Below, in pieces: positions 16,729 to 25,716 of a stretch of DNA of 64,000 nucleotides. This DNA comes from Natronobiforma cellulositropha. Its GTDB lineage: Archaea > Halobacteriota > Halobacteria > Halobacteriales > Natrialbaceae. The translations under genes were made by a program, and so were the position numbers. The stretch is from the NCBI RefSeq assembly GCF_025629245.1, contig NZ_JANZXN010000059.1, positions 1 to 64,000 of the forward strand, read 5' to 3'. The notes below the pieces were generated by a model that searched no databases, had not been told where the DNA came from, and worked only from the letters and a program-made list of their open reading frames with translations. How positions within the stretch are numbered: position 1 is the first letter of the stretch; every line of letters starts with the position of its first letter.

Positions 16729-17550
16729 CTACTCGGAGTGGCCGATGCCGCCGCCGATCACGGTCACGTCGTCGGGGGACGCCCCCTCGGGGAGGCGAAC
16801 CCGCCCACGGTAGGGGAGACACGCGATGACCTGGATGCAGGCGTGGCCCGGCTCGAGCGTCGAGGCGAGACCGAGTTCGACGGTGAGGTCGTCGCCGTCG
16901 AACTCGACGCGTCGGAAGACGACCTCGTGACAGGGAGTGGGAGCGACGAGGTGGCCGCTGAAGTAAACGACGTTGTCCTCGGTTTCGACGGCGGCCGCGT
17001 CGGCGTCGTCCTCGGCGTCGGCGTCGCTCGCCGCCTCGTCTTCCGTGGACATCGGCTGGTGACAGTTGCTGTACTCCGGCGTACCCGTCGAGACGGTCGC
17101 CTCGAGCGCGGGAATCGCTCCACCGGCGCCGTCGTGGACGACCTCGAGGTCCGTATAGCCGGTGTCGCCGGGGAGGCGGACCGCCTCCTTGTAGCGCGCA
17201 CAGCTGATGACGTCCGCGCAGGCGGTGCCGTCGTCCGGGGCGTCGGCACCGATCGTCACGCCGAGCGTGGAGTCACCGTAGTCGACGTCCTCGAGGACGG
17301 GATCGTGACAGGGTGTCGGGGTGACGAGCTGTCCGGCAACGGTGGCGCGGCGGGTGTCGAGGGCGATGGATGCGCGGTGTTCGTCACCGTCACAGTCACG
17401 CTCGAGTGCGGAGTTGAAGTCCTGGGCGGCCTCGTTTCGCGCGCGGTCGGCAGCGGGAGTCGCTGTCGCGCCGGTAAGCGTCGAGCCAGCGACGGTTGCG
17501 AGGGCGATACCGGAGACGGATCGAAGCAGTGTGCGTCGTGTTGGTGTCAT
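16729..17550 (-). CDS. Tat-exported Cys-rich protein, two copies of a PCH-C domain
   Basis: 273 residues with a twin-arginine start (TPTRRTLLRSVSG). Two copies of the domain also seen at 14654-15103 follow. Copy one has Cys 53, PTPCH (78-82), Cys 111 and Cys 117, then Tyr 120. Copy two has Cys 163, PTPCH (204-208), Cys 238 and Cys 244, then Tyr 247. Both follow the order GxLVxPTPCH, beta strand with LGVTIG or LTVELG, C-x5-C, x2-Y and x3-VRLP. An acidic linker (about 170-195) separates them. The regular Cys spacing suggests paired disulfides or a metal site. I know no name for the domain. Confidence 0.72.
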   Translation of the reverse strand: MTPTRRTLLRSVSGIALATVAGSTLTGATATPAADRARNEAAQDFNSALERDCDGDEHRASIALDTRRATVAGQLVTPTPCHDPVLEDVDYGDSTLGVTIGADAPDDGTACADVISCARYKEAVRLPGDTGYTDLEVVHDGAGGAIPALEATVSTGTPEYSNCHQPMSTEDEAASDADAEDDADAAAVETEDNVVYFSGHLVAPTPCHEVVFRRVEFDGDDLTVELGLASTLEPGHACIQVIACLPYRGRVRLPEGASPDDVTVIGGGIGHSE

Positions 17551-17722
17551 GGTTTCGGGGGTCAGTCGCCGGCGGCGCGAGCGGTGACCGGCTGGAATTG
17601 TTCGCGCTGCCGACGGTCAGAGACTATTGACAGTCACCCCTAATAATTATTCGCGATAGTAGTTACCCGAACGGAGGTGCGGTGGTGATCGAGGAGACGG
17701 CGACGTCACTCGAGCGTATTGG

Positions 17723-18264
17723 TAGGTGAGAGGAGTAAGCCCCCTTCTGTTCGACCCGGCATTCGGCTGAGCAGTCGCGCCGCCCGCAGGCGTGAACGCC
17801 CGCGGTGTGTTCGGGCTACCAGCGACGCGACCTTGCACCGGTGAGGGTTCGCCGTTCCATCGATCCTCGGCCGTCTGTACGTCGGTGATCGCGGTGGACG
17901 CGACCTGCAGTATTGAACTACGACTGACGTACGAGGTTCGCGGCTTGCGCCGGTCACCAGTTCGGCGGTTACACCGCCTCACAGTCGCGATTCTCGCGCC
18001 AGAAGCGCTCCGAATCGCGTCTCCCTCAACAGGTCAACTCCCCTCCCTCGCGGTCGGGTTCGCGTGTATCATCGGTCGGGCCGAGACGTGTCGTTTCTGT
18101 TCCAGAGCCAGCGGTCTCCCGCTCCGGACGTTGCGTCCGGTCACCCGCCCAAACGGTGGGGGGACTTTCCTCGCAGGCGTGGCGCGACCGCGGGGGTCGG
18201 ACGCCACGTTGGACGAGCGGACCGTCGCCGGTCCGGACGCCGCGGCAGCCAGGCTCTCTCTCCC
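17723..18264 (-). ncRNA. rnpB: RNase P RNA
   Basis: The catalytic RNA of RNase P, which matures tRNA 5' ends. On the minus strand the conserved 5' core GAGGAAAGTCC is at 18162-18172, the internal GGCGAACCC...CCGGTGCAAGG block at about 17830-17853, and the 3' core ACAGAAGGGGGCTTACTCC at about 17732-17750. The 3' end can pair with the 5' end to form P1. A TATA-like cttaac (18288-18293) predicts the 5' end near 18264. Both ends are approximate. At about 540 bases it is longer than the archaeal RNase P RNAs I know of, so one or more helices may be extended. Confidence 0.85.
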
Positions 18265-18287
18265 AGTGAGTCTGGGGCGTCTCGGCG

Positions 18288-18293
18288 GTTAAG
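18288..18293 (-). promoter_or_regulatory. TATA-like element of RNase P RNA
   Basis: Minus-strand cttaac, about 26 bases before the predicted RNA 5' end. Confidence 0.45.
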
Positions 18294-18362
18294 TCTCTCG
18301 GTGGTCAACACGGCAACAGTGAATGGAAGCGTTTTAGGTGCGGTAGAATCATGTACGTCTGT

Positions 18363-18971
18363 ATGTCCCAGCGACAGGGCGTCGATCTCTCTTACGAGGA
18401 CGGCGCGCGTGCGGTCGAACTCGCGCGTGAGTCCGTCGAATCCTACGTACGACACGGCCAGCGAGAACACCCAGGAAGCATGCGTGACGCGTTCTACGAG
18501 CGAACCGGGGCGTTCGTCCGCCTCGAGTCCACCCGCGGCCGGGGGAGCCTCCGAGGCTGTGCCGGCGGCTATCGCTCCGGCGATCAACTCGGCCACGTCA
18601 TCGTCGACGCGGCGATCCAGGCGGCGAGCGACGACTCCTGTGGCTCCGAGGTGACCCCCTCCGAGCTACCGAACCTGACCGTCTCGGTCTGTACCGTCAA
18701 GAACGTTATTCTCACCGACGATCCGCTCGCCGACCTCGAACTCGGCATCCACGGTGTCTCCGTCGACGGCGGTGGCAAGAGCGGCTGGCTCTACCCGACG
18801 CTGCCCGTCGAGCACAACTGGACCGCCGAAGAGTACCTCGAGCGAACCTGCCGGAAGGCCAAACTCGCACCGGACGCCTGGGAGGACGACGACGTGATCG
18901 TCACCCTCTTCGAGGGACAGGTCTTCCGCGAGCGCGAGGCCGACGGCAGCATCGAACAGCTGTCGCGATAG
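18363..18971 (+). CDS. AMMECR1 family protein
   Basis: 202 residues of the AMMECR1 (COG2078) family, conserved from archaea to humans and still without a settled function. The hallmark LRGCAGG (about 61-67) lies in the first third. NLTVSVCTVKNVI and GIHGVSVDGGGKSGWLYPTLPVEHNWTAEEYLERTCRKAKLAPDAWED follow in the family order. I chose the ATG at 18363, because a TATA-like tttta at 18332-18336 puts the transcript start next to it. An ATG four codons upstream is possible. It is divergent from the RNase P RNA gene. Confidence 0.88.
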   Translation: MSQRQGVDLSYEDGARAVELARESVESYVRHGQREHPGSMRDAFYERTGAFVRLESTRGRGSLRGCAGGYRSGDQLGHVIVDAAIQAASDDSCGSEVTPSELPNLTVSVCTVKNVILTDDPLADLELGIHGVSVDGGGKSGWLYPTLPVEHNWTAEEYLERTCRKAKLAPDAWEDDDVIVTLFEGQVFREREADGSIEQLSR

Positions 18972-19025
18972 CTCCGGAGTCAGTATTCGAAGAAGTGCCG
19001 GCCGCAGAGCGCCCGCTTTTGTAGC

Positions 19026-20186
19026 TCACACCGTTTCGCCGAAGCCGACCGCTCGAGCGTCGGCCAGACAGCGCTCGGTCGCCGCCTCGAGGTCGTCGAC
19101 GTCGTCTCTGACCACCTCGCCGTCGCGGACGAGTGGCTCGAGTAGTGGCTCACCGCCGGCCGGTGGCGCACGGTCGGCGAGGGCGACGTGGTGGCCGCCG
19201 TCGGGCGTCCGGTAGACCTGCTTGACGCCGGAGAGCTTCCCGCGTTTCGAGACCGGTTCGCCGTCGAGTTCGACGATGTCGAGGCTGAAGTCGACCGCGG
19301 GGGCGCTCGTGATGGCGCTCCCGACGCCGAAGCCGTCGGCGAGGTCGCGCAGGTCGCGCAGGTCGGCGGGACCGAGACCGCCGCTACAGAAGATGTCGAC
19401 CTCCTCGAAGCCGTGGGTGTCGAGTTCCCAGCGCACCTCGCGGACGATGTGACGGAAGTCCCCGCGGCGTGAGCCGGTGGTGTCGAGGCGGATGCCGTCG
19501 AGTGAGTCGAGCGTCTCGGCGGCGAGCAGACTCTCGCTCACCTCGTCCCAGAAAGTGTCACAGAGGGCGATCCGGGGCGTATCGGCGTCGACCGCCTCGT
19601 CGAACGCGCGCCAGGCGTCGGCCTGGTTGCCCTCGCCGAAGCAGAACATGAGTGCGTGAGGCATCGTGCCCGTCGCCTCGCGGCCGAGGAGATCGCCAGC
19701 GGCGACGTGTGAGAAGCCGTCGAGTCCGGCGAGCAGCGAGGCGCGCTCGACGACCGCCGCGATGGCGGGGTGGACGTGGCGCGCGCCGAAGGAGAAGAGC
19801 GTCGACTCGGGTGCAGCCTGGCGAACCTCGAGTGCGGCCGTCGCGAAGCCACTCGGCTGGGAGAGAAAGCCGAGTAAGGCGGTCTCGAGTGCGGCGAACT
19901 CGAGGTAGGGACCTTCGATGCGTGCGACCGGCCCGCCGTCGAAGAGGCGGCCGTCGCGGAGGGCGTCGACGTCGACGGCTCGTCCCTCGAACAGCGTCGC
20001 GAGGTCGGCGATGCCGGTACAGACTTCGAACGCGCCGGTGGGGAACTGGTCGGCGGTCACCTCGGTGACGACGTGCGGGTTCGTGCCCGCGTGCTCGAGC
20101 GTCTCGCGGGTGCGTTCGAAGTAGGCGTCGGTCGCCCCGCCAGCGAGGATCGTCTCCGAAGGGACCGTACCGAACGGGTTCGTCAT
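19026..20186 (-). CDS. pncB: nicotinate phosphoribosyltransferase
   Basis: 386 residues, an enzyme of NAD salvage that joins nicotinate to PRPP. Typical segments are GGATDAYFERT at the N-terminus, PYLEFAALETALLGFLSQPSGFAT (about 90-115), FSFGARHVHPA and IRLDTTGSRRGDFRHIVREVRWELD, with the catalytic His in the ARHVHP region. The gene overlaps the end of the upstream surface-protein gene as ATGA, so its translation may be coupled. Functionally the two look unrelated. Confidence 0.9.
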   Translation of the reverse strand: MTNPFGTVPSETILAGGATDAYFERTRETLEHAGTNPHVVTEVTADQFPTGAFEVCTGIADLATLFEGRAVDVDALRDGRLFDGGPVARIEGPYLEFAALETALLGFLSQPSGFATAALEVRQAAPESTLFSFGARHVHPAIAAVVERASLLAGLDGFSHVAAGDLLGREATGTMPHALMFCFGEGNQADAWRAFDEAVDADTPRIALCDTFWDEVSESLLAAETLDSLDGIRLDTTGSRRGDFRHIVREVRWELDTHGFEEVDIFCSGGLGPADLRDLRDLADGFGVGSAITSAPAVDFSLDIVELDGEPVSKRGKLSGVKQVYRTPDGGHHVALADRAPPAGGEPLLEPLVRDGEVVRDDVDDLEAATERCLADARAVGFGETV

Positions 20187-21748
20187 GGAGGCAGGTTTCC
20201 CGAGGAGTGCGAAAAAGGTAGGCGATACGGGCAGAGCGGACGCTCTCGAGACGAAATCGGGTGCTCGAGTGGGTCCGCCTCAGCCCGCTCGGGGAGCGGG
20301 ACCGCCGCGGAGGGACCGGAGAGTCCCGACGGGACAGGCGGCGTCACGGCCGACGAGGAGGTGGCGGCCGCCGGTTCGGGGGTCGCCACCCGGTCGGAGA
20401 GGTGCGCGAGCGACTCGCGGTCGGGCCCGCCGACGACCGTGAGTTCGTCGCCCTCGAGCGAGAGGTGGTAGGCACCGGCGAAGCCGTTCTCGTCGGGAAT
20501 AACGTAGGTATCGGGGGCGACTTCCTCGGCGTCGTGGGTCTCGAGTAGGTCCCGGTAGGCGTCGGCGAAACGCGCCGCGTCGGTCTCGCTCTCCCAGGCG
20601 AGTCGCCAGACGTGGCCGGTTCGCGTCTCGTCGTCGCGGTCGTGGTAGACGGCGAGTGTGTCACCCGCCCAGCCGTCGGTGATCGGGTGGGAGTAGTTGT
20701 ACGGCGCCGGTGGGTCGGCACCGTCGGTGATCGGCCGGTCGATGACCCCGTTGGCGTACAGCGCGGCGAACAGCGTCGCCTCGCCGACCGTCTCGGTGCG
20801 GATCGGGTCGTTCTCGTCCTCGCCGAGTCTGTCGGGTTCCCAGGACGCACTCGAGCGGTCCTCGAGGTCGACCTCGACGGGCGTGGCGTCGGGATAGCGC
20901 TCGGGGTGGATCACCTGTGACGTACTCGCCGGGCGCTCGTCGAACGCCTCGGTGACGGCGTCCCAGCCCTCGGTCTCGTGGAGGTGGGCGACGAAGCCGG
21001 GACCTTCGGCGTAGGGGACGAACACCGACGCGAAGAGACCGACGTTGAACGGCTGGCCCCCGAGTTCGGGCGCGGGTGCCGCCCGGCCATCGAGACACTC
21101 CCACTCCGTCTCACAGCGGTCGGCGTAGCGGTGGGGGACGTAGTTGGCCTCGCCCTCGATCAGTCCCTCCTCGGCGCGGCGTTCGTCGATGGTGCCGCCC
21201 TCGCGCGTGAGACCGACGTGCTGGTCCTGGAGCGCGTGGACGAGTTCGTGGACCAGCACGTCGCGGTCGACCTGCGGGTTCTCCGCGTCGTCGACGACGA
21301 GGACGACCTGGCCGTCGGCGTAGTAGCCCTGGACCGACCCGCCGTAGAGTTCCGAGAGCGCCTCGCCGTAGTCGGTCTCGCCGTCGACGACGAACGCCGC
21401 CCGCCAGACCTCGTTTTCGAACGGGTCGGACTCGCCACCGGTCCAGGGTGACGACTCCTGGTGGTCCTCGCGGCCGACCACCTCGAGGTCGACCGTCTCC
21501 TCGAACGGCAGTTCTCGCAACAGTTCGATCCGGGCCATCGCCCGGTAGGTGACCGCCTCGAGTTCGGTCTCCGAGAGCGCCCGGTCGCCGTCGAAGCCGA
21601 ACTCGTCGTCGGCCGCGTAGCCGTTGACCTCGCCGAGGTCGCCCTCGAGTGAGGCGTTCCCGGAGTCCGACGGCGGCACCGAGCCGACGTCGGCACAGCC
21701 AGCCAGGACGAGGAGGACGACGAGAACGAACAGCGGGACGCGACGCAT
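20183..21748 (-). CDS. Hvo_1808-type surface lipoprotein with HExxH motif
   Basis: 521 residues with a signal peptide and lipobox (LLVLAGC), so it is probably membrane-anchored and outside the cell. DRDVLVHELVHALQDQH carries a zincin-like HELVH motif near residue 165, followed by EGEANYV, which may give the third ligand. Haloarchaeal proteins of this type are called Hvo_1808 family; protease activity is not proven. It is followed in parallel by pncB and preceded by a paralogue. The last 60 residues are Pro/Ser/Arg-rich, do not match the paralogue, and run into the pncB start, so the original stop may have been lost. Confidence 0.75.
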   Translation of the reverse strand: MRRVPLFVLVVLLVLAGCADVGSVPPSDSGNASLEGDLGEVNGYAADDEFGFDGDRALSETELEAVTYRAMARIELLRELPFEETVDLEVVGREDHQESSPWTGGESDPFENEVWRAAFVVDGETDYGEALSELYGGSVQGYYADGQVVLVVDDAENPQVDRDVLVHELVHALQDQHVGLTREGGTIDERRAEEGLIEGEANYVPHRYADRCETEWECLDGRAAPAPELGGQPFNVGLFASVFVPYAEGPGFVAHLHETEGWDAVTEAFDERPASTSQVIHPERYPDATPVEVDLEDRSSASWEPDRLGEDENDPIRTETVGEATLFAALYANGVIDRPITDGADPPAPYNYSHPITDGWAGDTLAVYHDRDDETRTGHVWRLAWESETDAARFADAYRDLLETHDAEEVAPDTYVIPDENGFAGAYHLSLEGDELTVVGGPDRESLAHLSDRVATPEPAAATSSSAVTPPVPSGLSGPSAAVPLPERAEADPLEHPISSRERPLCPYRLPFSHSSGNLPP

Positions 21749-21793
21749 GGCTCGAACGGACGGGACGGACGGGAATAGTGCTTGTCCCACCGC

Positions 21794-23512
21794 TCAGTCG
21801 CGTCTCGAGAGCGCCAGCGCCGAGACGAGCAGCGCTGCCGCCGCCAGCGCGAGCGTGAAACCGGGCGAGCCGTCACTGTCGCCGGGTGCCTCGCCGTTCG
21901 TGCCGACCGTGTCGTCGGTCTCGCTCCCATCGTCTGCCTCACCCTCGTCGTCCGTCTCCGCCGCCTCGAGCAGCGTCACGTCGTGAACGTCGGTCAGGTC
22001 GTCGACCGTGGGTGCGGCGACGATCCAGAGGCGGTCGTCGTCGGGGACGGCGGTCATCGCCATCTCGAAGTCGCTCCCGTCGCCGAAGGTGTAGGTGTGG
22101 GCGTAGCCGTCGACGCGCTCGCCGCCGCGGTGGGCGACCAGGTGTTCGTAGGTCTCGAGGAAGCGAGTCGTCTCGGCTGCGTCGCGCCAGGCGAGTTTCC
22201 AGACGGTCGCCGTCTCGCCTGCGCCGTCGTGGTAGACGTGTAGCTGGTCGCCGCGCCAGCCGTCCGTCTCGGGGAGGGCGTAGTTGTACGGGTTCGTCGG
22301 GTCGACCTCGCCGAGACCGACGTAGTTGAGGAAGGCATCGGGCTGGACGATCGGGTTGCCGTCGAACGCCGGGTCGATCAGGATCGCCGAGAGTCCGGCC
22401 TGCCCGATCACGTCGTAGTTCGGACTCGCCGGTTCGTCGTCGTCCGCTGGATCGAGGTCGGCCTCGAGTCGCTCCCAGTCACCGGTGCTCGTGTCTTCGA
22501 CGGCCAGCGCGTGGGGGTCGACCTCGAGTTCGCCGTACTTCTCGGGGTAGATGACGAAGAGCGACGACTGGGGCATCTCCTCGTAGACGGCGTCGACGGC
22601 GTCCCAGCCACCCTGCTCGTAGCGGTGGTCCGCGAACGACGGGCCGTCGCTGTAGGGCTGGAACTCGAGGAAGTGAAGCCCCCAGCTCGGCGGGTCGCCG
22701 AGGTCCGCAGCCGCCTCCTCGGCCGAACCGGTGCCGGTGACACACGGCTCGCTCCAGCGCTCGTCGGTACAGCGCTCGAGGTAGGCCTGTTCGACGCGGT
22801 GGACGTCGCCCTCGATCATCCCGAGTTTGCCCTTGTCGCGGTCGGTGGTGTCGCGGACGTAGCGCTCGAGGTCGAAGTGCTGATCCTGGAGCGCGTGGCC
22901 GAGTTCGTGTGCCAGAATCGCCTCGTCGATCAGCAGCGTCTCGGGATCGTCCGAGATCACGACGATCCGCTCGTCGATGAAGTCGTAGTAGCCGCCGACG
23001 GAGACGGTCCGGTCCTCTTCGCGGACGTCGATCGCGTCCTCGTCGCTGCCGACGAGCAACAGCGTCTCGAGGCGAGCGTTGTCGAAGAGGCGGGTCTCTT
23101 CGTCCACCTCGGCGTACGCCTCGCGTGTCTCCTCGGCGAACTCCTCGCGCGTCCGGATCTCGACCGGCGGCAGTTCCTCGAAGGGGAGACAGCGCATCGC
23201 CTCGAAGCGGGCGGCGGTGCGTGCGCTGAGTTTCTCGAGTTCTTCGGGCGTGATGCCGTCGCTGGCGTCGATCTCGAGCGGTTCGTCGTACCAGTAACCG
23301 TCGAACCAGCCGATGGTCGCGTTGCCGTCTGCCGGGTCGGCGAAGTCGTCGGGCGGCGTCGCCGCACACGGCTCGACGAGGTCGTCGTCGGGTGCGGCGA
23401 GGGTACCGGTGGGCGTCGGCTCCGTCTCTGCGACGGCGAGTCCGGTCGCACCGGCAGTCACGAGACCGACGAGTGCCACCGAAAAGACGAGGAGGGCGAG
23501 GCGGCGTGTCAT
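21794..23512 (-). CDS. Hvo_1808-type surface protein with PGF-CTERM anchor
   Basis: 572 residues: a signal peptide (RRLALLVFSVALVGLVTAG), a zincin-like AILAHELGHALQDQHFD motif (near 195-211) and a long beta-rich part. An acidic spacer and a C-terminal PGF motif with a hydrophobic helix and RRD end follow. PGF-CTERM is the haloarchaeal signal for cleavage and lipid attachment by archaeosortase A. The gene lies 45 bases upstream of its paralogue, which uses an N-terminal lipobox instead. The start at MTRRLALL was chosen because it begins a normal signal peptide. Confidence 0.8.
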   Translation of the reverse strand: MTRRLALLVFSVALVGLVTAGATGLAVAETEPTPTGTLAAPDDDLVEPCAATPPDDFADPADGNATIGWFDGYWYDEPLEIDASDGITPEELEKLSARTAARFEAMRCLPFEELPPVEIRTREEFAEETREAYAEVDEETRLFDNARLETLLLVGSDEDAIDVREEDRTVSVGGYYDFIDERIVVISDDPETLLIDEAILAHELGHALQDQHFDLERYVRDTTDRDKGKLGMIEGDVHRVEQAYLERCTDERWSEPCVTGTGSAEEAAADLGDPPSWGLHFLEFQPYSDGPSFADHRYEQGGWDAVDAVYEEMPQSSLFVIYPEKYGELEVDPHALAVEDTSTGDWERLEADLDPADDDEPASPNYDVIGQAGLSAILIDPAFDGNPIVQPDAFLNYVGLGEVDPTNPYNYALPETDGWRGDQLHVYHDGAGETATVWKLAWRDAAETTRFLETYEHLVAHRGGERVDGYAHTYTFGDGSDFEMAMTAVPDDDRLWIVAAPTVDDLTDVHDVTLLEAAETDDEGEADDGSETDDTVGTNGEAPGDSDGSPGFTLALAAAALLVSALALSRRD

Positions 23513-23653
23513 CGGTCGATATCGTGACGCACAGTTGATAAATGTGTCCCTTCCGCTCGAGCGTACACACCGGACGATCAGGCCGCCTGACGGCGGTTCG
23601 GTGAGAGAAACACCTACGCTCTCGGCGTCCATCCGTCGCGTACGAGTCTCGAG

Positions 23654-24112
23654 TCACTCCTCGCGGAAGATCCGGTACGCCCCCTGACCGGTGGCGACGG
23701 TTTTCGGGCCGTCGTCGGGGGTCGTACTCTCGACGGAGACCTCGGCGACGCCGATGCTCGAGCCAGCGCGGACGACCTCGGCGCTCGCACGCAGGTCGCC
23801 CGTCGCCGGGCGCAGGTAGTTGACGGTGAGGTTGATCGTCGCGATCGAACCCGAGAGCGGGTCCTCGAGCGCCGTCCGCAGGACGAGACCGCCAGCGGTG
23901 TCGATCAGCGTCGCGGCCACCCCGCCGTGGATGTCCGGGGTGCCGTTCGCGTGCGGGTGGCGGTTGGTCAGTTTCTCGTCGTAGGGAACCGAGAGCACCA
24001 TCCGTTCGGATTCGACCGTCTCGACGGTCGTGCCGAGCCAGGAGAGGAACTCGTGGTACTCGTCGATCGCTTCCTGGAGGAACGTCTCGAGCGGCTCGAA
24101 GTCGTCGGTCAT
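23654..24112 (-). CDS. PaaI-type hotdog-fold thioesterase
   Basis: 152 residues with a hotdog fold. The family motif HGGVAATLIDTAGGLVLRTAL (about 62-82) is clear, with the catalytic Asp in LIDTAG and the preceding Asn-rich loop NRHPHANGTPDIHGG. TINLTVNYLRPATGD is the usual second strand. Such enzymes release free CoA from acyl- or phenylacetyl-type thioesters. No operon partner is adjacent. Confidence 0.87.
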   Translation of the reverse strand: MTDDFEPLETFLQEAIDEYHEFLSWLGTTVETVESERMVLSVPYDEKLTNRHPHANGTPDIHGGVAATLIDTAGGLVLRTALEDPLSGSIATINLTVNYLRPATGDLRASAEVVRAGSSIGVAEVSVESTTPDDGPKTVATGQGAYRIFREE

Positions 24113-24283
24113 ATCCCACCCTGTGCGCGCCAGCGGTTTGGCTCCAGCGCTCTTCCGGGTGGTTCCGTTGAACCGAGTTCATCGGAGCGTGCGATTCGAG
24201 ACCGACGATACGCGAGCGGCGATAGCTGAAACGGGCGTTTCACCCTCCAGAAAGGGTTTATCCGGACTCGAGGTAGGTCGGGT

Positions 24284-25714
24284 ATGACTGATCGTTCTTC
24301 CATCCTGGCTCCCACCTCGAGCCGCCGCGCCGTGCTCGCACTGACCGGCGCGTTGCTCGCCGGTGCTGCGGGCTGTCTGAGCGACGACCCCTCGAGCGAC
24401 GACGGGACGGACGACGACTCGAACGGCGGCCGGGGTTCGGGTGGCACCGCGAGCGGCGGTGAGGACGGCTTCGACGGCTACGACGTTCCCGACTTCCCCG
24501 AGTTGGCGCTGGCGACGAGTCCGGAGATCGACGGCGACGCACTCGCCCGACAGGTCCGCGGAAACGTCGCCTTCTCGCTCGAGTTGCTCGCCGAACTGCG
24601 CGAGGAAGCGCCGGGTGAGAACCTGTTCTGTTCGCCCTACAGCGTCTCGGTCGCGCTGGCGATGACCTACGCGGGCGCTCGCGGCGAGACGGCGAGCGAG
24701 ATGGCCGAGGCGCTCTCGTTCGAACTCGAGGGCGACGACCTCCACGCGGCCTTCGGCGCGCTCGAGACGGAGTTCGAGCGCCGGAACGACGACGGCGAGG
24801 AGGTCGACGACCCGACCGGGACCGGCGGCGACGGTCCCGCCTTCCAGTTCACCACGACGAACGCGCTCTGGGGCCAGGAGGGCTACGGCTTCGAGGAGGA
24901 CTTCCTCGAGTTGCTCGAGGCGTACTACGGCGCGGGGCTGCGACTGGTCGACTTCCAGGGCGACGCCGACGCCGCCCGCGAGGAGATCAACGCCTGGGTC
25001 GAAGCGCAGACGAACGACCGAATCGAGGATCTGCTGGGCGAGGGCGACGTCTCCGAACTCACGCGGCTGGTGCTGACCAACGCCATCTACTTCCTCGCAC
25101 CGTGGTACCACCAGTTCGATCCCGCAGACACCGAGACGGCGACGTTCACGGGTCTCGACGGCAGCGAGAGCGAGGTTGCGATGATGCACCAGTCGGTCGA
25201 ACTTCCCTACACCGAGATCGAGGGCCACCAGCTGGTCGAACTCCCCTACGCGAACCGCGACTCGAGCATGGTCGTGATCTTGCCCGCCGAGGGCGAGTTC
25301 GAGGCGTTCGAGGAGGCGTTCAGCGTCGACCGCCTCGCGACGCTGCTCGCCGAAACCTCGCGGCCGATGGTCGACCTCGCGCTCCCGAAGTTCGACATCG
25401 AGTCACGGTTCAGCCTCGTCGAGGTCATGCGCCGTCTCGGGATGGAACTGGCGTTCAGCGGCGGGGACTTCAGCGGCATGGACGGGACGGGCGGGCTCGA
25501 GATCAGCGAAATCGTCCACCAGAGTTTCGTCTCGGTCGACGAGGAGGGCACCGAGGCGGCGGCCGCGACCGCCGTCGTGATGGACGAGAGCGCGCCCGCC
25601 GACCACGTCGAACTGGTCGTCGACCGGCCGTTTCTCTTCTACATCCGGGACCGGCCCACCGAAACGCCGCTGTTCGTCGGGCGCGTCGTCGACGGCGAGA
25701 CGCTCGCCGAGTGA
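24284..25714 (+). CDS. serpin, secreted lipoprotein
   Basis: 476 residues: a signal peptide with lipobox (LAGAAGC at about 26-32), a low-complexity spacer, then a complete serpin domain. SPYSVSVALAMTYAGARGETASEM and TNALWGQEGYGFEEDFLE are family stretches. The reactive-loop hinge EEGTEAAAATAV is of the inhibitory kind, followed by VMDESA and the terminal VVDRPFLFYIRD signature. By counting from the hinge, the cleavage site falls around Glu-Ser-Ala, so the target could be a subtilisin- or chymotrypsin-like protease. A TATA-like gtttatc about 25 bases before the ATG supports this start. Serpins are patchy in archaea. Confidence 0.9.
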   Translation: MTDRSSILAPTSSRRAVLALTGALLAGAAGCLSDDPSSDDGTDDDSNGGRGSGGTASGGEDGFDGYDVPDFPELALATSPEIDGDALARQVRGNVAFSLELLAELREEAPGENLFCSPYSVSVALAMTYAGARGETASEMAEALSFELEGDDLHAAFGALETEFERRNDDGEEVDDPTGTGGDGPAFQFTTTNALWGQEGYGFEEDFLELLEAYYGAGLRLVDFQGDADAAREEINAWVEAQTNDRIEDLLGEGDVSELTRLVLTNAIYFLAPWYHQFDPADTETATFTGLDGSESEVAMMHQSVELPYTEIEGHQLVELPYANRDSSMVVILPAEGEFEAFEEAFSVDRLATLLAETSRPMVDLALPKFDIESRFSLVEVMRRLGMELAFSGGDFSGMDGTGGLEISEIVHQSFVSVDEEGTEAAAATAVVMDESAPADHVELVVDRPFLFYIRDRPTETPLFVGRVVDGETLAE

Positions 25715-25716
25715 CG

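Noticed and set aside
17792-18292. Open frames on the plus strand across 17.8-18.3 kb
   Set aside because: They lie across the RNase P RNA gene, whose conserved cores explain the region.
23632-24182. Long minus-strand frame 22479-24182 overlapping the surface protein and thioesterase genes
   Set aside because: Arg-rich shadow of real genes in another frame, no promoter or family resemblance.
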